NCBI GenBank assembly: GCA_016124855.1
Contig: WGMX01000034.1
Span: forward strand, 62,001-126,000
DNA: 64,000 nucleotides
Origin: Anaerolineaceae bacterium
GTDB taxonomy: Bacteria; Chloroflexota; Anaerolineae; Aggregatilineales; Phototrophicaceae
Direction: 5' to 3'
A program made the position numbers and the translations under genes. The first letter of the stretch is position 1. Every line of letters starts with the position of its first letter. Under the pieces are notes generated by a model. It searched no databases. It was not told the origin of the DNA and was given only the letters and a program-made list of their open reading frames with translations. This document shows positions 18,224 through 27,752 of this stretch, in pieces.

Positions 18224-19168
18224 ATGCGTCGATTACGAAATATTATGCTCGTCACACTGTTGATTTTGACGACGATGGGCAGTTGGTCAGTTTTGGCTCA
18301 AGACAAGCCTACCGTTGCCGTCATTACGCCCTATCTGGCACAACCCGGAACCCAATTCATGGTTGAAGCTTTCAAAGCTGCCGGCGAAGCGAAGGGTTGG
18401 ACAGTTAATGTGATTGATACAGCGGGCGATGTGGCCGCCGTTATCAGCCGCATCGAAGATGCAGTTACTCAAAAAGTAGACGCGATTGTCATCAATGTTG
18501 ATCCGGCTCAGGTCGCCGCTGGTTTACAGACCGCGAAAGATGCAAATATCCCGGTATTTGGGTTGGACGCCGGCAGCGATCCACTGCTTGTAACGAACGT
18601 GACCAGCAACGGCTACGCGATGGCTGCTGAAACATCGACCTATGTTATTGACCGGCTAAATGGCAAAGGCAATGTCGTCATGTTCGTTTTTGATGCTTAT
18701 CCACCGGTGCAAAAACGAGGCATTATCGCGGACGCGATTTTTGCAAACAATCCTGACATTAAGATACTGGACCGCATCACCCCTGATGTAACCGATGGCG
18801 GTATAGCTGATTCACGGGCCAAGATGGAAGCAGTATTAGCAGCGAATCCCGAACCGGGAAGCATATCGGCTGTGTGGGCAGCTTGGGATCAACCAGCATT
18901 AGGCGCACTGCAAGCGATTAAAGATGCCGGTCGTGAAAATGAAGGTATCGTGATTGTGGGTATCGATGCGAATCCTCAAGCGCTGGATGCCATCGCAGCC
19001 AACGGGAATTTTGAGGCTTCGATTGCGCAGGATTTTAACGGCATGGGCGCGACGGTCGCAGACCTCGTTGAAAATTATCTTGGTGGCGAAAAGATTACCC
19101 AGAGTGTCACTTATGTGCCCACCAAATTGGTTACTGCCAGCAATGTAGCTGAGTTCATCGCCAAATAA
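18224..19168 (+). CDS. Sugar ABC transporter substrate-binding protein (RbsB-type)
   Basis: A 314-aa periplasmic-binding protein of the ribose/galactose family (type I fold). It has a signal peptide of about 25 residues ending VLAQDK, with no lipobox Cys. The mature part shows VAVITPYL, IVINVDPAQVAAGLQTAKDANIPVFGLD and IVGIDANPQALDAI, all typical. A strong AAGGAA ribosome site precedes the ATG. It leads an operon with an RbsA-type ATPase, a permease and an FGGY kinase. The ligand is probably a pentose, polyol or hexose (inference from the kinase and dehydrogenases). Confidence 0.92.
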   Translation: MRRLRNIMLVTLLILTTMGSWSVLAQDKPTVAVITPYLAQPGTQFMVEAFKAAGEAKGWTVNVIDTAGDVAAVISRIEDAVTQKVDAIVINVDPAQVAAGLQTAKDANIPVFGLDAGSDPLLVTNVTSNGYAMAAETSTYVIDRLNGKGNVVMFVFDAYPPVQKRGIIADAIFANNPDIKILDRITPDVTDGGIADSRAKMEAVLAANPEPGSISAVWAAWDQPALGALQAIKDAGRENEGIVIVGIDANPQALDAIAANGNFEASIAQDFNGMGATVADLVENYLGGEKITQSVTYVPTKLVTASNVAEFIAK

Positions 19169-19199
19169 CCGCATTATTGATGAGCAAGTTACACAACAA

Positions 19200-19232
19200 T
19201 TTGCGGGGATGTGGCAAGCATGTCCCCGCAAA
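19200..19232. terminator. Hairpin between binding-protein and ATPase genes
   Basis: A 10-bp stem (TTTGCGGGGA with TCCCCGCAAA) enclosing a 13-base loop, 31 bases after the binding-protein stop and 17 before the ATPase start. No T-run follows, so partial termination or 3'-end protection that raises binding-protein mRNA over the membrane components is likely. Confidence 0.6.
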
Positions 19233-19248
19233 ACGATCCTCATAAATA

Positions 19249-20811
19249 ATGCAGTCGATCAATTCAAACGCGGGCGCAATCATAGGCATGTCAACTCCCC
19301 TACTCGTCATCTCAAGAGCAACTAAAACCTACGGTGGTGCACCAGCATTGATTGATGCGTCGCTGGAACTCTTCGGTGGAGAAGTTCATGCATTGATGGG
19401 CGAGAACGGCGCAGGAAAGTCGACCCTGATCAAGCTGTTGGCAGGTGTTATCACACCTGATGCTATGCAACTGGAAATGCAAGGGCAGCCTATTTTCATA
19501 CACAACCCACAGGATGCCTTTCGTCACGGACTGCGCTTTATCCACCAAGAACTCAATGTCGTGCCACAGCTTTCGGTTGCAGAAAATATTTTCCTTAGTC
19601 AGCCATACCCGACTTACGCTGGCATTTTCGTGAACTGGCGAAAACTTGAACAGGCCGCACGGACAACATTAAATCAACTCGGTATTTCACACATCAATCC
19701 AAGGGAAATCATCGCGCGGTTAAAACCGGGCGACCAGATGCTCGTCAAAATTGCCAGTGCCTTCGTTGGGGCTGAGCAATCAAAGGCATTTATCTATGTA
19801 CTTGATGAGCCAACCGCTGCGCTCACAGGCGAAGAAACAACGCTTCTATTCAACGTGATACGCCGCTTACGCGAACAGGGCTGTGCTATCGTTTATGTTT
19901 CGCACCGGATGGAAGAGATTTTCAAGATCAGTGACCGAATCACAGTTATGCGAGATGGGCGGATCATTGAAACCAACTCGACTTCGGACACGACGCCAGC
20001 CGACTTAATTCGCCTGATGACTGGACGTAAATTAGAACAGGTCTATCCACCGCGAGAGGCAATACCCACTGAAACGGTCTTGCTGGATGCACACAATTTA
20101 TGCACTCGGACGGTCAAGCAGGTCACATTCCAACTGCATGTGGGAGAAATTTTAGGCATCGCCGGATTAAATGGTTCAGGTCGGAGCGAAATGCTGCGGG
20201 CATTAATGGGTGTCGATAAACTCAGCGCTGGACAGATCCGATTAGAAGGAACGCGACAAATAAACGTGTCACCGGCTAAAGCATGGGAAAATGGATTTGC
20301 TTTCATTCCCGAAGAACGCCGTTCACAAGGGCTTATTCTAGGGCACAGCGTTAGCAGCAATGTCATGTTACCGCATTTGAGCACACTCAGTTGGCGTGGG
20401 TTGACACTCAACCGGCGACGAGAACAGCGTATCAGTTCACAACTCGGTGAGCGCGTCAAACTTCGCGCACAAAGCTATCATCAGCGGGCAAGAGAGTTAA
20501 GCGGTGGTAATCAACAAAAGATATTATTTGCACGGGCTCTCGCATGTTCCGCGCGTATTCTCCTACTCGACGAACCGACACGCGGTATTGATGTCGGTTC
20601 AAAGTACGATATTTATCAGCTTATTCGACATATCAGCAGCGAAGGAAATGGCATCATCATGGTGTCATCCGAACTGAGTGAATTGATTGGTTTGTGTGAT
20701 CGGATATTAGTCATGCATCAAGGGCAACTTGTGGAAATCGTGGACGCTGCTGGACAGACCGAAGAAACACTGCTGGCACTGTGTTATCGAGAAATTCATC
20801 GTGACAACTGA
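19249..20811 (+). CDS. Sugar ABC transporter ATP-binding protein, tandem ABC (RbsA-type)
   Basis: A 520-aa protein with two ABC domains, as in RbsA/MglA. Domain 1 has Walker A GENGAGKST, a degenerate signature (LKPGDQ) and Walker B VLDEPTAALT. Domain 2 has a degenerate Walker A (GLNGSGRSE), the signature LSGGNQQK and Walker B LLLDEPTRGIDVG. Such asymmetry is normal for carbohydrate-uptake CUT2 ATPases. An alternative ATG lies at 19288, and neither start has a clear ribosome site. It overlaps the following permease gene. Confidence 0.92.
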   Translation: MQSINSNAGAIIGMSTPLLVISRATKTYGGAPALIDASLELFGGEVHALMGENGAGKSTLIKLLAGVITPDAMQLEMQGQPIFIHNPQDAFRHGLRFIHQELNVVPQLSVAENIFLSQPYPTYAGIFVNWRKLEQAARTTLNQLGISHINPREIIARLKPGDQMLVKIASAFVGAEQSKAFIYVLDEPTAALTGEETTLLFNVIRRLREQGCAIVYVSHRMEEIFKISDRITVMRDGRIIETNSTSDTTPADLIRLMTGRKLEQVYPPREAIPTETVLLDAHNLCTRTVKQVTFQLHVGEILGIAGLNGSGRSEMLRALMGVDKLSAGQIRLEGTRQINVSPAKAWENGFAFIPEERRSQGLILGHSVSSNVMLPHLSTLSWRGLTLNRRREQRISSQLGERVKLRAQSYHQRARELSGGNQQKILFARALACSARILLLDEPTRGIDVGSKYDIYQLIRHISSEGNGIIMVSSELSELIGLCDRILVMHQGQLVEIVDAAGQTEETLLALCYREIHRDN

Positions 20812-21805
20812 GCACTCTCATATTAAGCCGCAAGTATTTGTTTGGGGGCGATGGCTGCGCAAATTCGGCACTTTGCTTGCCTTTTTGGTAGTGATTGCTA
20901 TCTTCTGGTGGCAGAAGCCCGAAACATTCATGACACTGCCTAACTGGTTAAATATCACTCAACAGGTGAGCATATTGGGTGTGGTCGCTTTTACGATGAC
21001 GGTTGTCATGGCAATGGGCGATTTCGACTTGAGTGTCGGTTCGACGGCAAGTCTTGCCGGTATCGTAGCGGCTGTAATGTTCCAACAAAGCCAGCCTATC
21101 GCCGCAGCAATCGCAGCAGCGTTGGCCGCAGGACTTGTCGGAGGATTGCTTAATGGTCTACTGGTTTCGTATGTGGGAATTTCCCCATTCGTGACTACAT
21201 TAGGAACTTTGACCGTATTCAGCGGACTCGCTTTTCATATCAGTAATGGCAAAACCATATTTGGACGCGTCATTCCGGCTGAAGTCGGTGATTTTGCACG
21301 CGGGGGCATCATCCTAGGAACCGTTAATGAACAGGTTGTAAAGCTGCCCAATTTAACGATCTTAGCGCTCATTATTCTCGCACTGGTTTGGATCATTATG
21401 GAACAGACTCCATTTGGACGTAGGTTATATGCTATTGGGGGCAATAAGGAGGCTGCTCATCTTAGTGGGGTGCGAGTCCGCTTTCTGCGACTGCTGGCTT
21501 TCGCGGCCACCGGAACAGGCGCAGCCCTCGCAGGTTTGATGCTTCTCAGCCGTTTGGCATCTGCCAATCCGACTCAAGGGGATGGTTTGATGCTGAACGC
21601 CATCGCAGCCGTTTTTTTAGGCATGACGATGAGCGAAGAAGGCGAACCTCATGTGTTGGGGACACTGCTCGGCGTGCTCATTTTAGGTGTGCTGGTGAAT
21701 GGCCTGACGCAAATGCAGATTGACAGCTATATCCAGCAAATACTTACTGGCAGCATAATTATTCTGGCCGTCATGTTAAGCAGTCTATCGAAGCGTTTAT
21801 CTTAA
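20801..21805 (+). CDS. Sugar ABC transporter permease (CUT2, RbsC-type)
   Basis: A 334-aa membrane protein from the chosen GTG start, with about 8-10 hydrophobic segments and the CUT2 permease signature GDFDLSVGSTASLAGIV and GLLNGLLV. The frame is open to 20729, but that start lies deep in the ATPase gene and gives a long polar extension. The GTG at 20801 gives an 11-base overlap and a normal N-terminus. It forms the channel of the importer with the RbsA-type ATPase. Confidence 0.9.
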   Translation: MTTEHSHIKPQVFVWGRWLRKFGTLLAFLVVIAIFWWQKPETFMTLPNWLNITQQVSILGVVAFTMTVVMAMGDFDLSVGSTASLAGIVAAVMFQQSQPIAAAIAAALAAGLVGGLLNGLLVSYVGISPFVTTLGTLTVFSGLAFHISNGKTIFGRVIPAEVGDFARGGIILGTVNEQVVKLPNLTILALIILALVWIIMEQTPFGRRLYAIGGNKEAAHLSGVRVRFLRLLAFAATGTGAALAGLMLLSRLASANPTQGDGLMLNAIAAVFLGMTMSEEGEPHVLGTLLGVLILGVLVNGLTQMQIDSYIQQILTGSIIILAVMLSSLSKRLS

Positions 21806-21811
21806 CATCAA

Positions 21812-23299
21812 GTGAAAGGTCGATTCGTGTTTCAATTCTGGCTCGCGCTTGACTGCGGCACTACGGGGGTCAAAGCCGCATTGATGGATACAAGCGGAAA
21901 GACGCTGCGCAGCGCTTATCGGGCTTATCCGACACATGTCGAAGAAGGTGGCATTTCCGAGCAGGACGCTAATCATTGGTGGCAAGCGAGCGTTGAGGCA
22001 ATAAGCGAACTGAGGGCTATTGAAGCGCAAGCCATCGCGCTAACCGGCCAGATGCAAGACGTTATTCTTTTGGACGCTGCCGGCAGAATCACAAGATCTG
22101 TCATTTTATACAGCGATACTCGCGCACATGAGGAAGCCAATGAGATAAATCGGAAAATTGGGATAGATCGACTGCGTCAATTAACAGGCAATAATCAAGG
22201 CGCAGACAGCCTGCTGGCAAAACTCCTCTGGCTGACGAGGCATGAACCTGAGACGCTCGATAAAAGTGACAAATTATTGATTGGAGCTGCCGATTATCTT
22301 GCCTATAAAATGACTGGTCAGAGCGTCACCGACACAACCACCGCCTCAACAACCGGATTGTTCAACATCCAAACCCGGCAGGCACTTGCGCAAGATGTAC
22401 TCACGGAAATGGGTTTGGCGCATATAAACCGTCTATTTCCGGTAATACAGACCGGGGGAACAAAAGCTGGCAGCTTGCGAGCAGAAGTCAGTCGTGAACT
22501 TGGCCTTAAAGACAATATTCCTGTTTTTCATGGGCCGGGCGATGCAGGAGCGACCACTTTAGGAGCCGGCAGCGGTGAAATTGGCAGACCCTATGCCTAT
22601 ATTGGCACCAGCGGATGGGTAGCATTTACTGCCTCGCAACAAGCTGGCGCACAAACAGGCGTATTTACCCTTGCCCATCCTTCGCCGGAACATTACATCT
22701 GTATCGCACCGATTCTGACCGCAGGCGGCAATCTTGAGTGGCTGCGCGGGTTATTTGGTGAAGCCGATGTAGGCCAAATGATACGAGCGGCGCTAAACAC
22801 CTCCCCGGGCAAATTGCTGTATTTGCCCTATCTTAATGGCGAACGTTCCCCTTTTAGTGATCCGTTTGCGCGAGGCACTTTCATTGGCTTACAAGTTTTT
22901 CATAGACGCGAGGAGGTTTGTCGAGCTGTGCTGGAAGGCATTGCATTCGCCTACCGTCACATACTGGATACTTTAGTCACTGATCGAATCGATAGATTAA
23001 CGTTAACGGGTGGGGGAACTCGTTCAGCCGAATGGTGTCAGTTGATTGCGACCATTATTGGTGTACCCATCGCGATTTCGTCTGATGCGGATCATGCCAG
23101 CGCACGAGGAGCAATCTTGGCCGCTCAAGTCGCCTCAGGAGAACGAGAGCAGCATAACTATTCAATCTCCGCTGAGCAAGAAGAGATATTTGAGCCTCAA
23201 GCCAAATTACGTCAACATTATGATGCTCAATACACTTGGTTCAAGGCGGCTTATCCAGCCCTCAAACCCATCTTTGAGGGCTTAGAAACTTCAACGTAA
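21812..23299 (+). CDS. FGGY-family carbohydrate kinase, xylulokinase-like
   Basis: A 495-aa sugar kinase. The N-terminal phosphate motif is ALDCGTTGVKAALMD, ALTGQMQDVILLD follows, ILYSDTRA is in the sugar-binding region, and the C-terminal LTLTGGGTRSAEWCQLIA is the adenosine motif. Xylulokinases usually read GQMHG where this has GQMQD. It starts with GTG six bases after the permease stop, so it is in the importer operon. Phosphorylation of xylulose or a related ketose from the dehydrogenases upstream is the best guess. It converges on uxaC with only two bases between stops. Confidence 0.88.
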   Translation: MKGRFVFQFWLALDCGTTGVKAALMDTSGKTLRSAYRAYPTHVEEGGISEQDANHWWQASVEAISELRAIEAQAIALTGQMQDVILLDAAGRITRSVILYSDTRAHEEANEINRKIGIDRLRQLTGNNQGADSLLAKLLWLTRHEPETLDKSDKLLIGAADYLAYKMTGQSVTDTTTASTTGLFNIQTRQALAQDVLTEMGLAHINRLFPVIQTGGTKAGSLRAEVSRELGLKDNIPVFHGPGDAGATTLGAGSGEIGRPYAYIGTSGWVAFTASQQAGAQTGVFTLAHPSPEHYICIAPILTAGGNLEWLRGLFGEADVGQMIRAALNTSPGKLLYLPYLNGERSPFSDPFARGTFIGLQVFHRREEVCRAVLEGIAFAYRHILDTLVTDRIDRLTLTGGGTRSAEWCQLIATIIGVPIAISSDADHASARGAILAAQVASGEREQHNYSISAEQEEIFEPQAKLRQHYDAQYTWFKAAYPALKPIFEGLETST

Positions 23300-23301
23300 G
23301 G

Positions 23302-24705
23302 CTATGTTCCCAAACGGTAGGCTTGTTTTGCGAGGTTATAGGCCATATCCGCAACCATCGCGCTACTGTCTTCCTCGTCAATGATTCCGCGTACCACTAA
23401 CCCGGCTAACCAATCTGCACTTGCGCGCCGCCATAAATCATGCCGCGCGGGTATCGAGGCATAGGCACGAGTGTCGTCGTTAAAACCGGCGGTGTTATAT
23501 AAGCCTGCGGTTTCGATTACGTCATCAAAGTAATGCCGCATGCCATTCAGACTGTCAAAAAACCACCACGGTGGACCAAGCTTAAGTGCTGGATAATGCC
23601 CTGCAAGCGGCGCGAGTTCACGGCTATAAGTGGTTTCATCCAAGTTGAATAAGATGATTGTTAGGTCAGGATGGTTGCCCCATTCGTCTAAGAGTGGCTT
23701 CAGATTGCGCGTGAATTCCGCCGTAACTGGAATATCTGCCCCCATGTCACGCCCAAATTGCTGGAATATGCGCGGATTATGATTACGAAAGCTGCCGATG
23801 TGAAGCTGCATGACCAACCCATCGTCAGCGCTCATGCGCGCCATCTCGATTAGCATGTGTCCGGTGAAGCGCTGCGCATCATCCGAGCTGGCTGAACCCT
23901 TCAAGGCTCGCGTAAAGATGGTGTGGGCTTCTTCATCGCTCAAAGAGCCGGTATAAGCGCTAAAGGCTGCATGATCGGTCGCGGTGGCTCCGGTGTTTTT
24001 GAAATGGGCACGACGCTGCTCTAAGGCCGCGATATAGGATGAGTAGTTCACTACATCTATACCAGATACTGCGCTTAACTGGTCGATATTTGCGCGCCAA
24101 TTCTCGGTATCTATGTTAACAACGGCATCTGGGCGGAAGGTTGGTATAACGCGTCCTGACCAGTCTGATTGACGAATTGTTTCGTGGTGTAGAAGTGTGT
24201 CGGTTGCGGCGTCGGTGGTCGCTAACACCTCGATGTTAAATTGATCGAACATTTGTCGGGGCGAAAATTCCGAAGATGCCAGCTTGTCGGCTATCGCGTC
24301 ATAAATCGCCTGAGCATTGGCACTGTTAATTTTCTGTCCGATGCCGAACACACCTTGCAACTCGTCACGCAGCCATACGCCAGTTGGCGTGCCGCGAAAC
24401 AAATACCAATGATCACAGACAGTTTGCCAGATTTTGCGATGATCGTTCTCGACCGGTGTTCCGGTCTTGGTTGGAATACCCAGTGACTCCAACGTGATAC
24501 CCTGTGAATACAGCATCCGAAAAATGTAATGGTCAGGGATAATCAGCAGATCAACCGGTGTGCCGAAGCGATAATTTGGCTGCGAAAACAGCCGTGGATC
24601 GACATGCCCATGTGGACAAATCAACGGTAGGTTTTTGACCCGATTATATAAATCTGATGCAATTCGGCGCTGCGCTGGATCAGGAGAAAAATATCGTTCA
24701 TCCAT
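23302..24705 (-). CDS. uxaC: Glucuronate (uronate) isomerase
   Basis: A 467-aa member of the amidohydrolase-fold uronate isomerase family, interconverting D-glucuronate/fructuronate and D-galacturonate/tagaturonate. Diagnostic stretches are NLPLICPHGHVDPRLF near residue 30 (metal-binding HxH), FLD-type region IIPDHYIFRMLYSQG, and the C-terminal PARHDLWRRA. Length matches the 460-470 aa norm. It is the clearest hexuronate-catabolic gene here. Together with the oligogalacturonate lyase at 35875 it points to pectin breakdown. Confidence 0.94.
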   Translation of the reverse strand: MDERYFSPDPAQRRIASDLYNRVKNLPLICPHGHVDPRLFSQPNYRFGTPVDLLIIPDHYIFRMLYSQGITLESLGIPTKTGTPVENDHRKIWQTVCDHWYLFRGTPTGVWLRDELQGVFGIGQKINSANAQAIYDAIADKLASSEFSPRQMFDQFNIEVLATTDAATDTLLHHETIRQSDWSGRVIPTFRPDAVVNIDTENWRANIDQLSAVSGIDVVNYSSYIAALEQRRAHFKNTGATATDHAAFSAYTGSLSDEEAHTIFTRALKGSASSDDAQRFTGHMLIEMARMSADDGLVMQLHIGSFRNHNPRIFQQFGRDMGADIPVTAEFTRNLKPLLDEWGNHPDLTIILFNLDETTYSRELAPLAGHYPALKLGPPWWFFDSLNGMRHYFDDVIETAGLYNTAGFNDDTRAYASIPARHDLWRRASADWLAGLVVRGIIDEEDSSAMVADMAYNLAKQAYRLGT

Positions 24706-24800
24706 ATCGCGTAAAACCTTCTAGTCATGGTAGTAAATTCAATAAAGGGCATTGATATGAGGGCTTGGCGACGGCATCGCCCTACCGTTATCAACTTATT

Positions 24801-26138
24801 TCACGGAGTCTCATTCACACTGACGGTTTTCTTTTCAGGCAGTGGGAATAAATCGTCAATCGTCACTAACTTGCCTGTTTTCATAGACTCATTGCCGGCA
24901 ATCCCGACCAGAATCGAGGCCGCGCCATCAATGTGCGAAGCCGCGCGATGAAATGGATCGTGAGGCGGATTCGGCGAAAAAATTTGTTCCAGCATTACGG
25001 GGTCTGCGCCCCCATGCCCTCCATCGCCAGCCGGAGCTTCGACTTCATAAGATGTTCCGAACATTGGAAACACACGCAAGGTCGCTTCTTTGAATGCTCC
25101 TTTACTGGCGTTTCCGACCTGACCATCTCCCATCAAGTGATTGATGTTTTCCATCACATCCAATTCAACTCGTCCCTTTGTGCCGGTAATAGCAATACGC
25201 AGCCCTTCCCACGGTGAATAGGCAATCAAACAATAGGACAGCAACACACCATTGCGATAGCGGGCGGTCACATTCATGGTGTCCTCAATCGTGATCGGTT
25301 CGCCAAATACGTTACGATCACGCAAATAACCGGTCTCTGCTTCGGCATTCAGATACAATCCACGAAATAGTTCTTTGTCATTTAAAGAGAGTGCAAACGG
25401 ATCGTTGGCGGCATCCGGTTCGTTGGTATAACGTACATAGTCGTAGTGTTCTCCACGAGCGGCAGCATTTTCTTTGCCATAGAACTGCAAATCCCCCATT
25501 GCGAATACTTGTTTGGGGTATGAATCAATCCACCAATTTACGAGATCGAAATGATGGGTCGCTTTGTGAACGAGTAAACCACCGGTATTTTGCTTCTCCC
25601 GATGCCAGCGCCGGAAATAATCCGCTCCGTGACTGGTGTCGAGCAGCCACGAAAAGTCGACCGCGAGCGGTCTACCGATTTTGCCCTGCATCACCACTTC
25701 TCGCAGTTGGGTATAGGCCGGAGCATAGCGATAATTAAACGTCACCCGCAGCGATTTGCCCGTGCGTTGAATTGCATCATAAATTGCGCGTAAACTTTCA
25801 ATAGTGGTGGTCATAGGCTTTTCGGTTATCACGTCGCAGCCCAATTCCATCGCACGGATGATATAGCGGTGATGTGTCGAGTCCATGGTCACGACAATAA
25901 CCACGTCAGGCTTAGTGTCTGTAATCATCTGGTCAAATTGGGCAGCCAGATACGACGGAACAGGAGGTATATTCGAACGGGACTGCAATTGTTGGTTATA
26001 CCAATTCATCCGTACTTGGCTCAGATCACAAAAGGCTACTAACTCGGCAGAATCGCGATACGTATGCGTTAATGCCTCGACATACATTCCGGCGCGTGAA
26101 CCCGTCCCCACGATTGCATAACGTTTGCGTGAAGTCAT
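24801..26138 (-). CDS. Gfo/Idh/MocA-family oxidoreductase
   Basis: A 445-aa NAD(P)-dependent oxidoreductase. The N-terminal Rossmann motif is YAIVGTGSRAGMYVEAL, and the family EKPM motif appears as VITEKPMTTT near residue 110, with the downstream LVHKATHHFDLVNWW histidine region. AAGGAA precedes the ATG. It is longer than average, with an extended C-terminal domain, as in members acting on polysaccharide-derived sugars. It lies between uxaC and the YesL-like gene. Substrate unknown, probably an uronate or glycoside derivative. Confidence 0.88.
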   Translation of the reverse strand: MTSRKRYAIVGTGSRAGMYVEALTHTYRDSAELVAFCDLSQVRMNWYNQQLQSRSNIPPVPSYLAAQFDQMITDTKPDVVIVVTMDSTHHRYIIRAMELGCDVITEKPMTTTIESLRAIYDAIQRTGKSLRVTFNYRYAPAYTQLREVVMQGKIGRPLAVDFSWLLDTSHGADYFRRWHREKQNTGGLLVHKATHHFDLVNWWIDSYPKQVFAMGDLQFYGKENAAARGEHYDYVRYTNEPDAANDPFALSLNDKELFRGLYLNAEAETGYLRDRNVFGEPITIEDTMNVTARYRNGVLLSYCLIAYSPWEGLRIAITGTKGRVELDVMENINHLMGDGQVGNASKGAFKEATLRVFPMFGTSYEVEAPAGDGGHGGADPVMLEQIFSPNPPHDPFHRAASHIDGAASILVGIAGNESMKTGKLVTIDDLFPLPEKKTVSVNETP

Positions 26139-26235
26139 GAGTCGTTCCTTAATTTGTACTATTCAAATAGGCTTACCTGTTCCCGATGTCAGATTTTGCG
26201 TTTCACAGAATGAAGTCGGGAATAAGTGTTTCGCG

Positions 26236-26874
26236 TTATGATTCTAACCGCATCCGCTCATCTTCTGCTATATGTCCACGCACCACACGCCACACACCCC
26301 AACAGATGGTCAAGGCACAGGCCGAAACAGAACCGAGAAGCAAAAACATCGCAGGCAGTACTGTGCTGCCCAACAATATTGCTACTGTTGCCAACAATAT
26401 TCCCATAGAGGCAAACGGATGAACAAAAACCAATTTAAGGGCGATGGATAATAACTCGCGTAGTGGAATATCAAATGTGACCAGCAGCGGCCAGATATAC
26501 AAATTTACTGTGATTAAAACAAGAGCAACAAAAAATGTGATGCTCTGAGAGAGTAATGCGACGGGCTGTGACATATTCATCAGGCGGAAAATGGACAAGT
26601 TAAGAGCCACTAACCCACCGACCAGCAGATTTATCGCGCCAATGACCATCGCTGATCGCCAATGTTCACGAACACCACCGAAAAAATCGCGAAAGACTTC
26701 CGACGGCTTTCCCCTTCCCCAAGGAGCGAGAGTGGCAAAAAGTCCAACCATCGCCAATGGTAAGGTAATAATTGGAAGCGACAAGAGCACCCAGAGTAAA
26801 TTTGCCAAGATGAACGTGCCGGCACGATCTGCCCATGCAAATAAGTCAGTATTTTGTGGTCGAGTCATGTTCAT
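26236..26874 (-). CDS. YesL-family (DUF624) membrane protein
   Basis: A 212-aa integral membrane protein with about five hydrophobic segments. The family motif appears as ILANLLWVLLSLPIITLPLA, followed by ATLAPWGRG. In Bacillus, YesL lies in the rhamnogalacturonan utilisation operon beside family-1 sugar importers. Here too it directly follows an importer permease, with a four-base ATGA overlap. It is probably an accessory to oligosaccharide uptake, though the biochemical role of the family is not established. The context supports a pectin-related function for the cluster. Confidence 0.87.
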   Translation of the reverse strand: MNMTRPQNTDLFAWADRAGTFILANLLWVLLSLPIITLPLAMVGLFATLAPWGRGKPSEVFRDFFGGVREHWRSAMVIGAINLLVGGLVALNLSIFRLMNMSQPVALLSQSITFFVALVLITVNLYIWPLLVTFDIPLRELLSIALKLVFVHPFASMGILLATVAILLGSTVLPAMFLLLGSVSACALTICWGVWRVVRGHIAEDERMRLES

Positions 26875-27752
26875 CCCTTAAGTCCTGTTGTGGCAATCCC
26901 TTCGACCAGATAGCGCTGGAAGAATACAAAAAGTATGAAGACTGGCACAAGCGACAGACCGAGCATGGCGAACACTGCACCCCAATTGGTGATGCCGCCG
27001 GGGTCAGAAAATGAACGGAGTGCAACCGAAACTGGATAGAGATGCGGGTCGGATAAATAAACTAAGGGCGCAAGGAAGTCTTCCCACGTCCAATAAAAGG
27101 AGAAAATAGCTGCCGTCACTAACGCAGGTTTGATTTGTGGCAGGATAATTCGGAAAAAGATACCCGATTTACCGCAGCCATCAATCATCGCTGCCTCATC
27201 GAGTTCGACTGGAATGCCGCGAATAAATTGGACGATCATAAAGATGAAAAAGGCATCGCCGCCCAGCCGCGGAATCAATAATGGCAGATAGGTATTTAAC
27301 CAGCCAATTTTACTGAAGATGATGTACTGGGGAATCATCAAGATTTGTGCAGGCAACATCAGCGTCAACAGCATCACGGCAAACCAAATATTTCGACCAC
27401 GAAACTTCAGCCGTGAGAATCCATATGCAACCAACGCTGATCCAGCTACGGTAAACAACGTCCCGATACCAGCATATAGGAATGAGTTTTTGTAAAACGT
27501 TGCGAATGATATACCGCCGAAACCGCTCCATCCTTCGGCGTAATTCTCAAAATGAAGCACTGGCGGAATAATAGTGTTAACAGTCGTCCATACTTCGTCG
27601 GCTGCCTTGAATGAACTGGAGAATAACCAGATCACCGGATATAACATGAGCACGCCTACAAAAATCACGGCGACATGATAGATTAACGAGTTGATAAATT
27701 TTTGTTTTCGTCGCTCGTTTCGAAGGTTAATGGCGATGGTTTGTGTAGACAT
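26871..27752 (-). CDS. Carbohydrate ABC transporter permease (CUT1, MalG/YesQ-type)
   Basis: A 293-aa inner-membrane permease with six hydrophobic segments. The EAA loop appears as ELDEAAMIDGCGKSGIFFRIILPQIKPAL. The frame opens at 27782, but the ATG at 27752 overlaps the TAA of the upstream permease gene by one base and has AGAGGG before it. It pairs with the 27752-28729 permease. No ABC ATPase is encoded in this operon, so a shared MsmX/MsiK-type ATPase from elsewhere is needed. Confidence 0.92.
   Translation of the reverse strand: MSTQTIAINLRNERRKQKFINSLIYHVAVIFVGVLMLYPVIWLFSSSFKAADEVWTTVNTIIPPVLHFENYAEGWSGFGGISFATFYKNSFLYAGIGTLFTVAGSALVAYGFSRLKFRGRNIWFAVMLLTLMLPAQILMIPQYIIFSKIGWLNTYLPLLIPRLGGDAFFIFMIVQFIRGIPVELDEAAMIDGCGKSGIFFRIILPQIKPALVTAAIFSFYWTWEDFLAPLVYLSDPHLYPVSVALRSFSDPGGITNWGAVFAMLGLSLVPVFILFVFFQRYLVEGIATTGLKG

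Noticed and set aside
24706..26235. Second copy of the GntR operator palindrome near uxaC, Gfo/Idh and YesL
   Set aside because: Reading the gaps at 24706-24800 and 26139-26235 and other gene starts in the cluster gave no convincing TATATCC/GGATATA pair.
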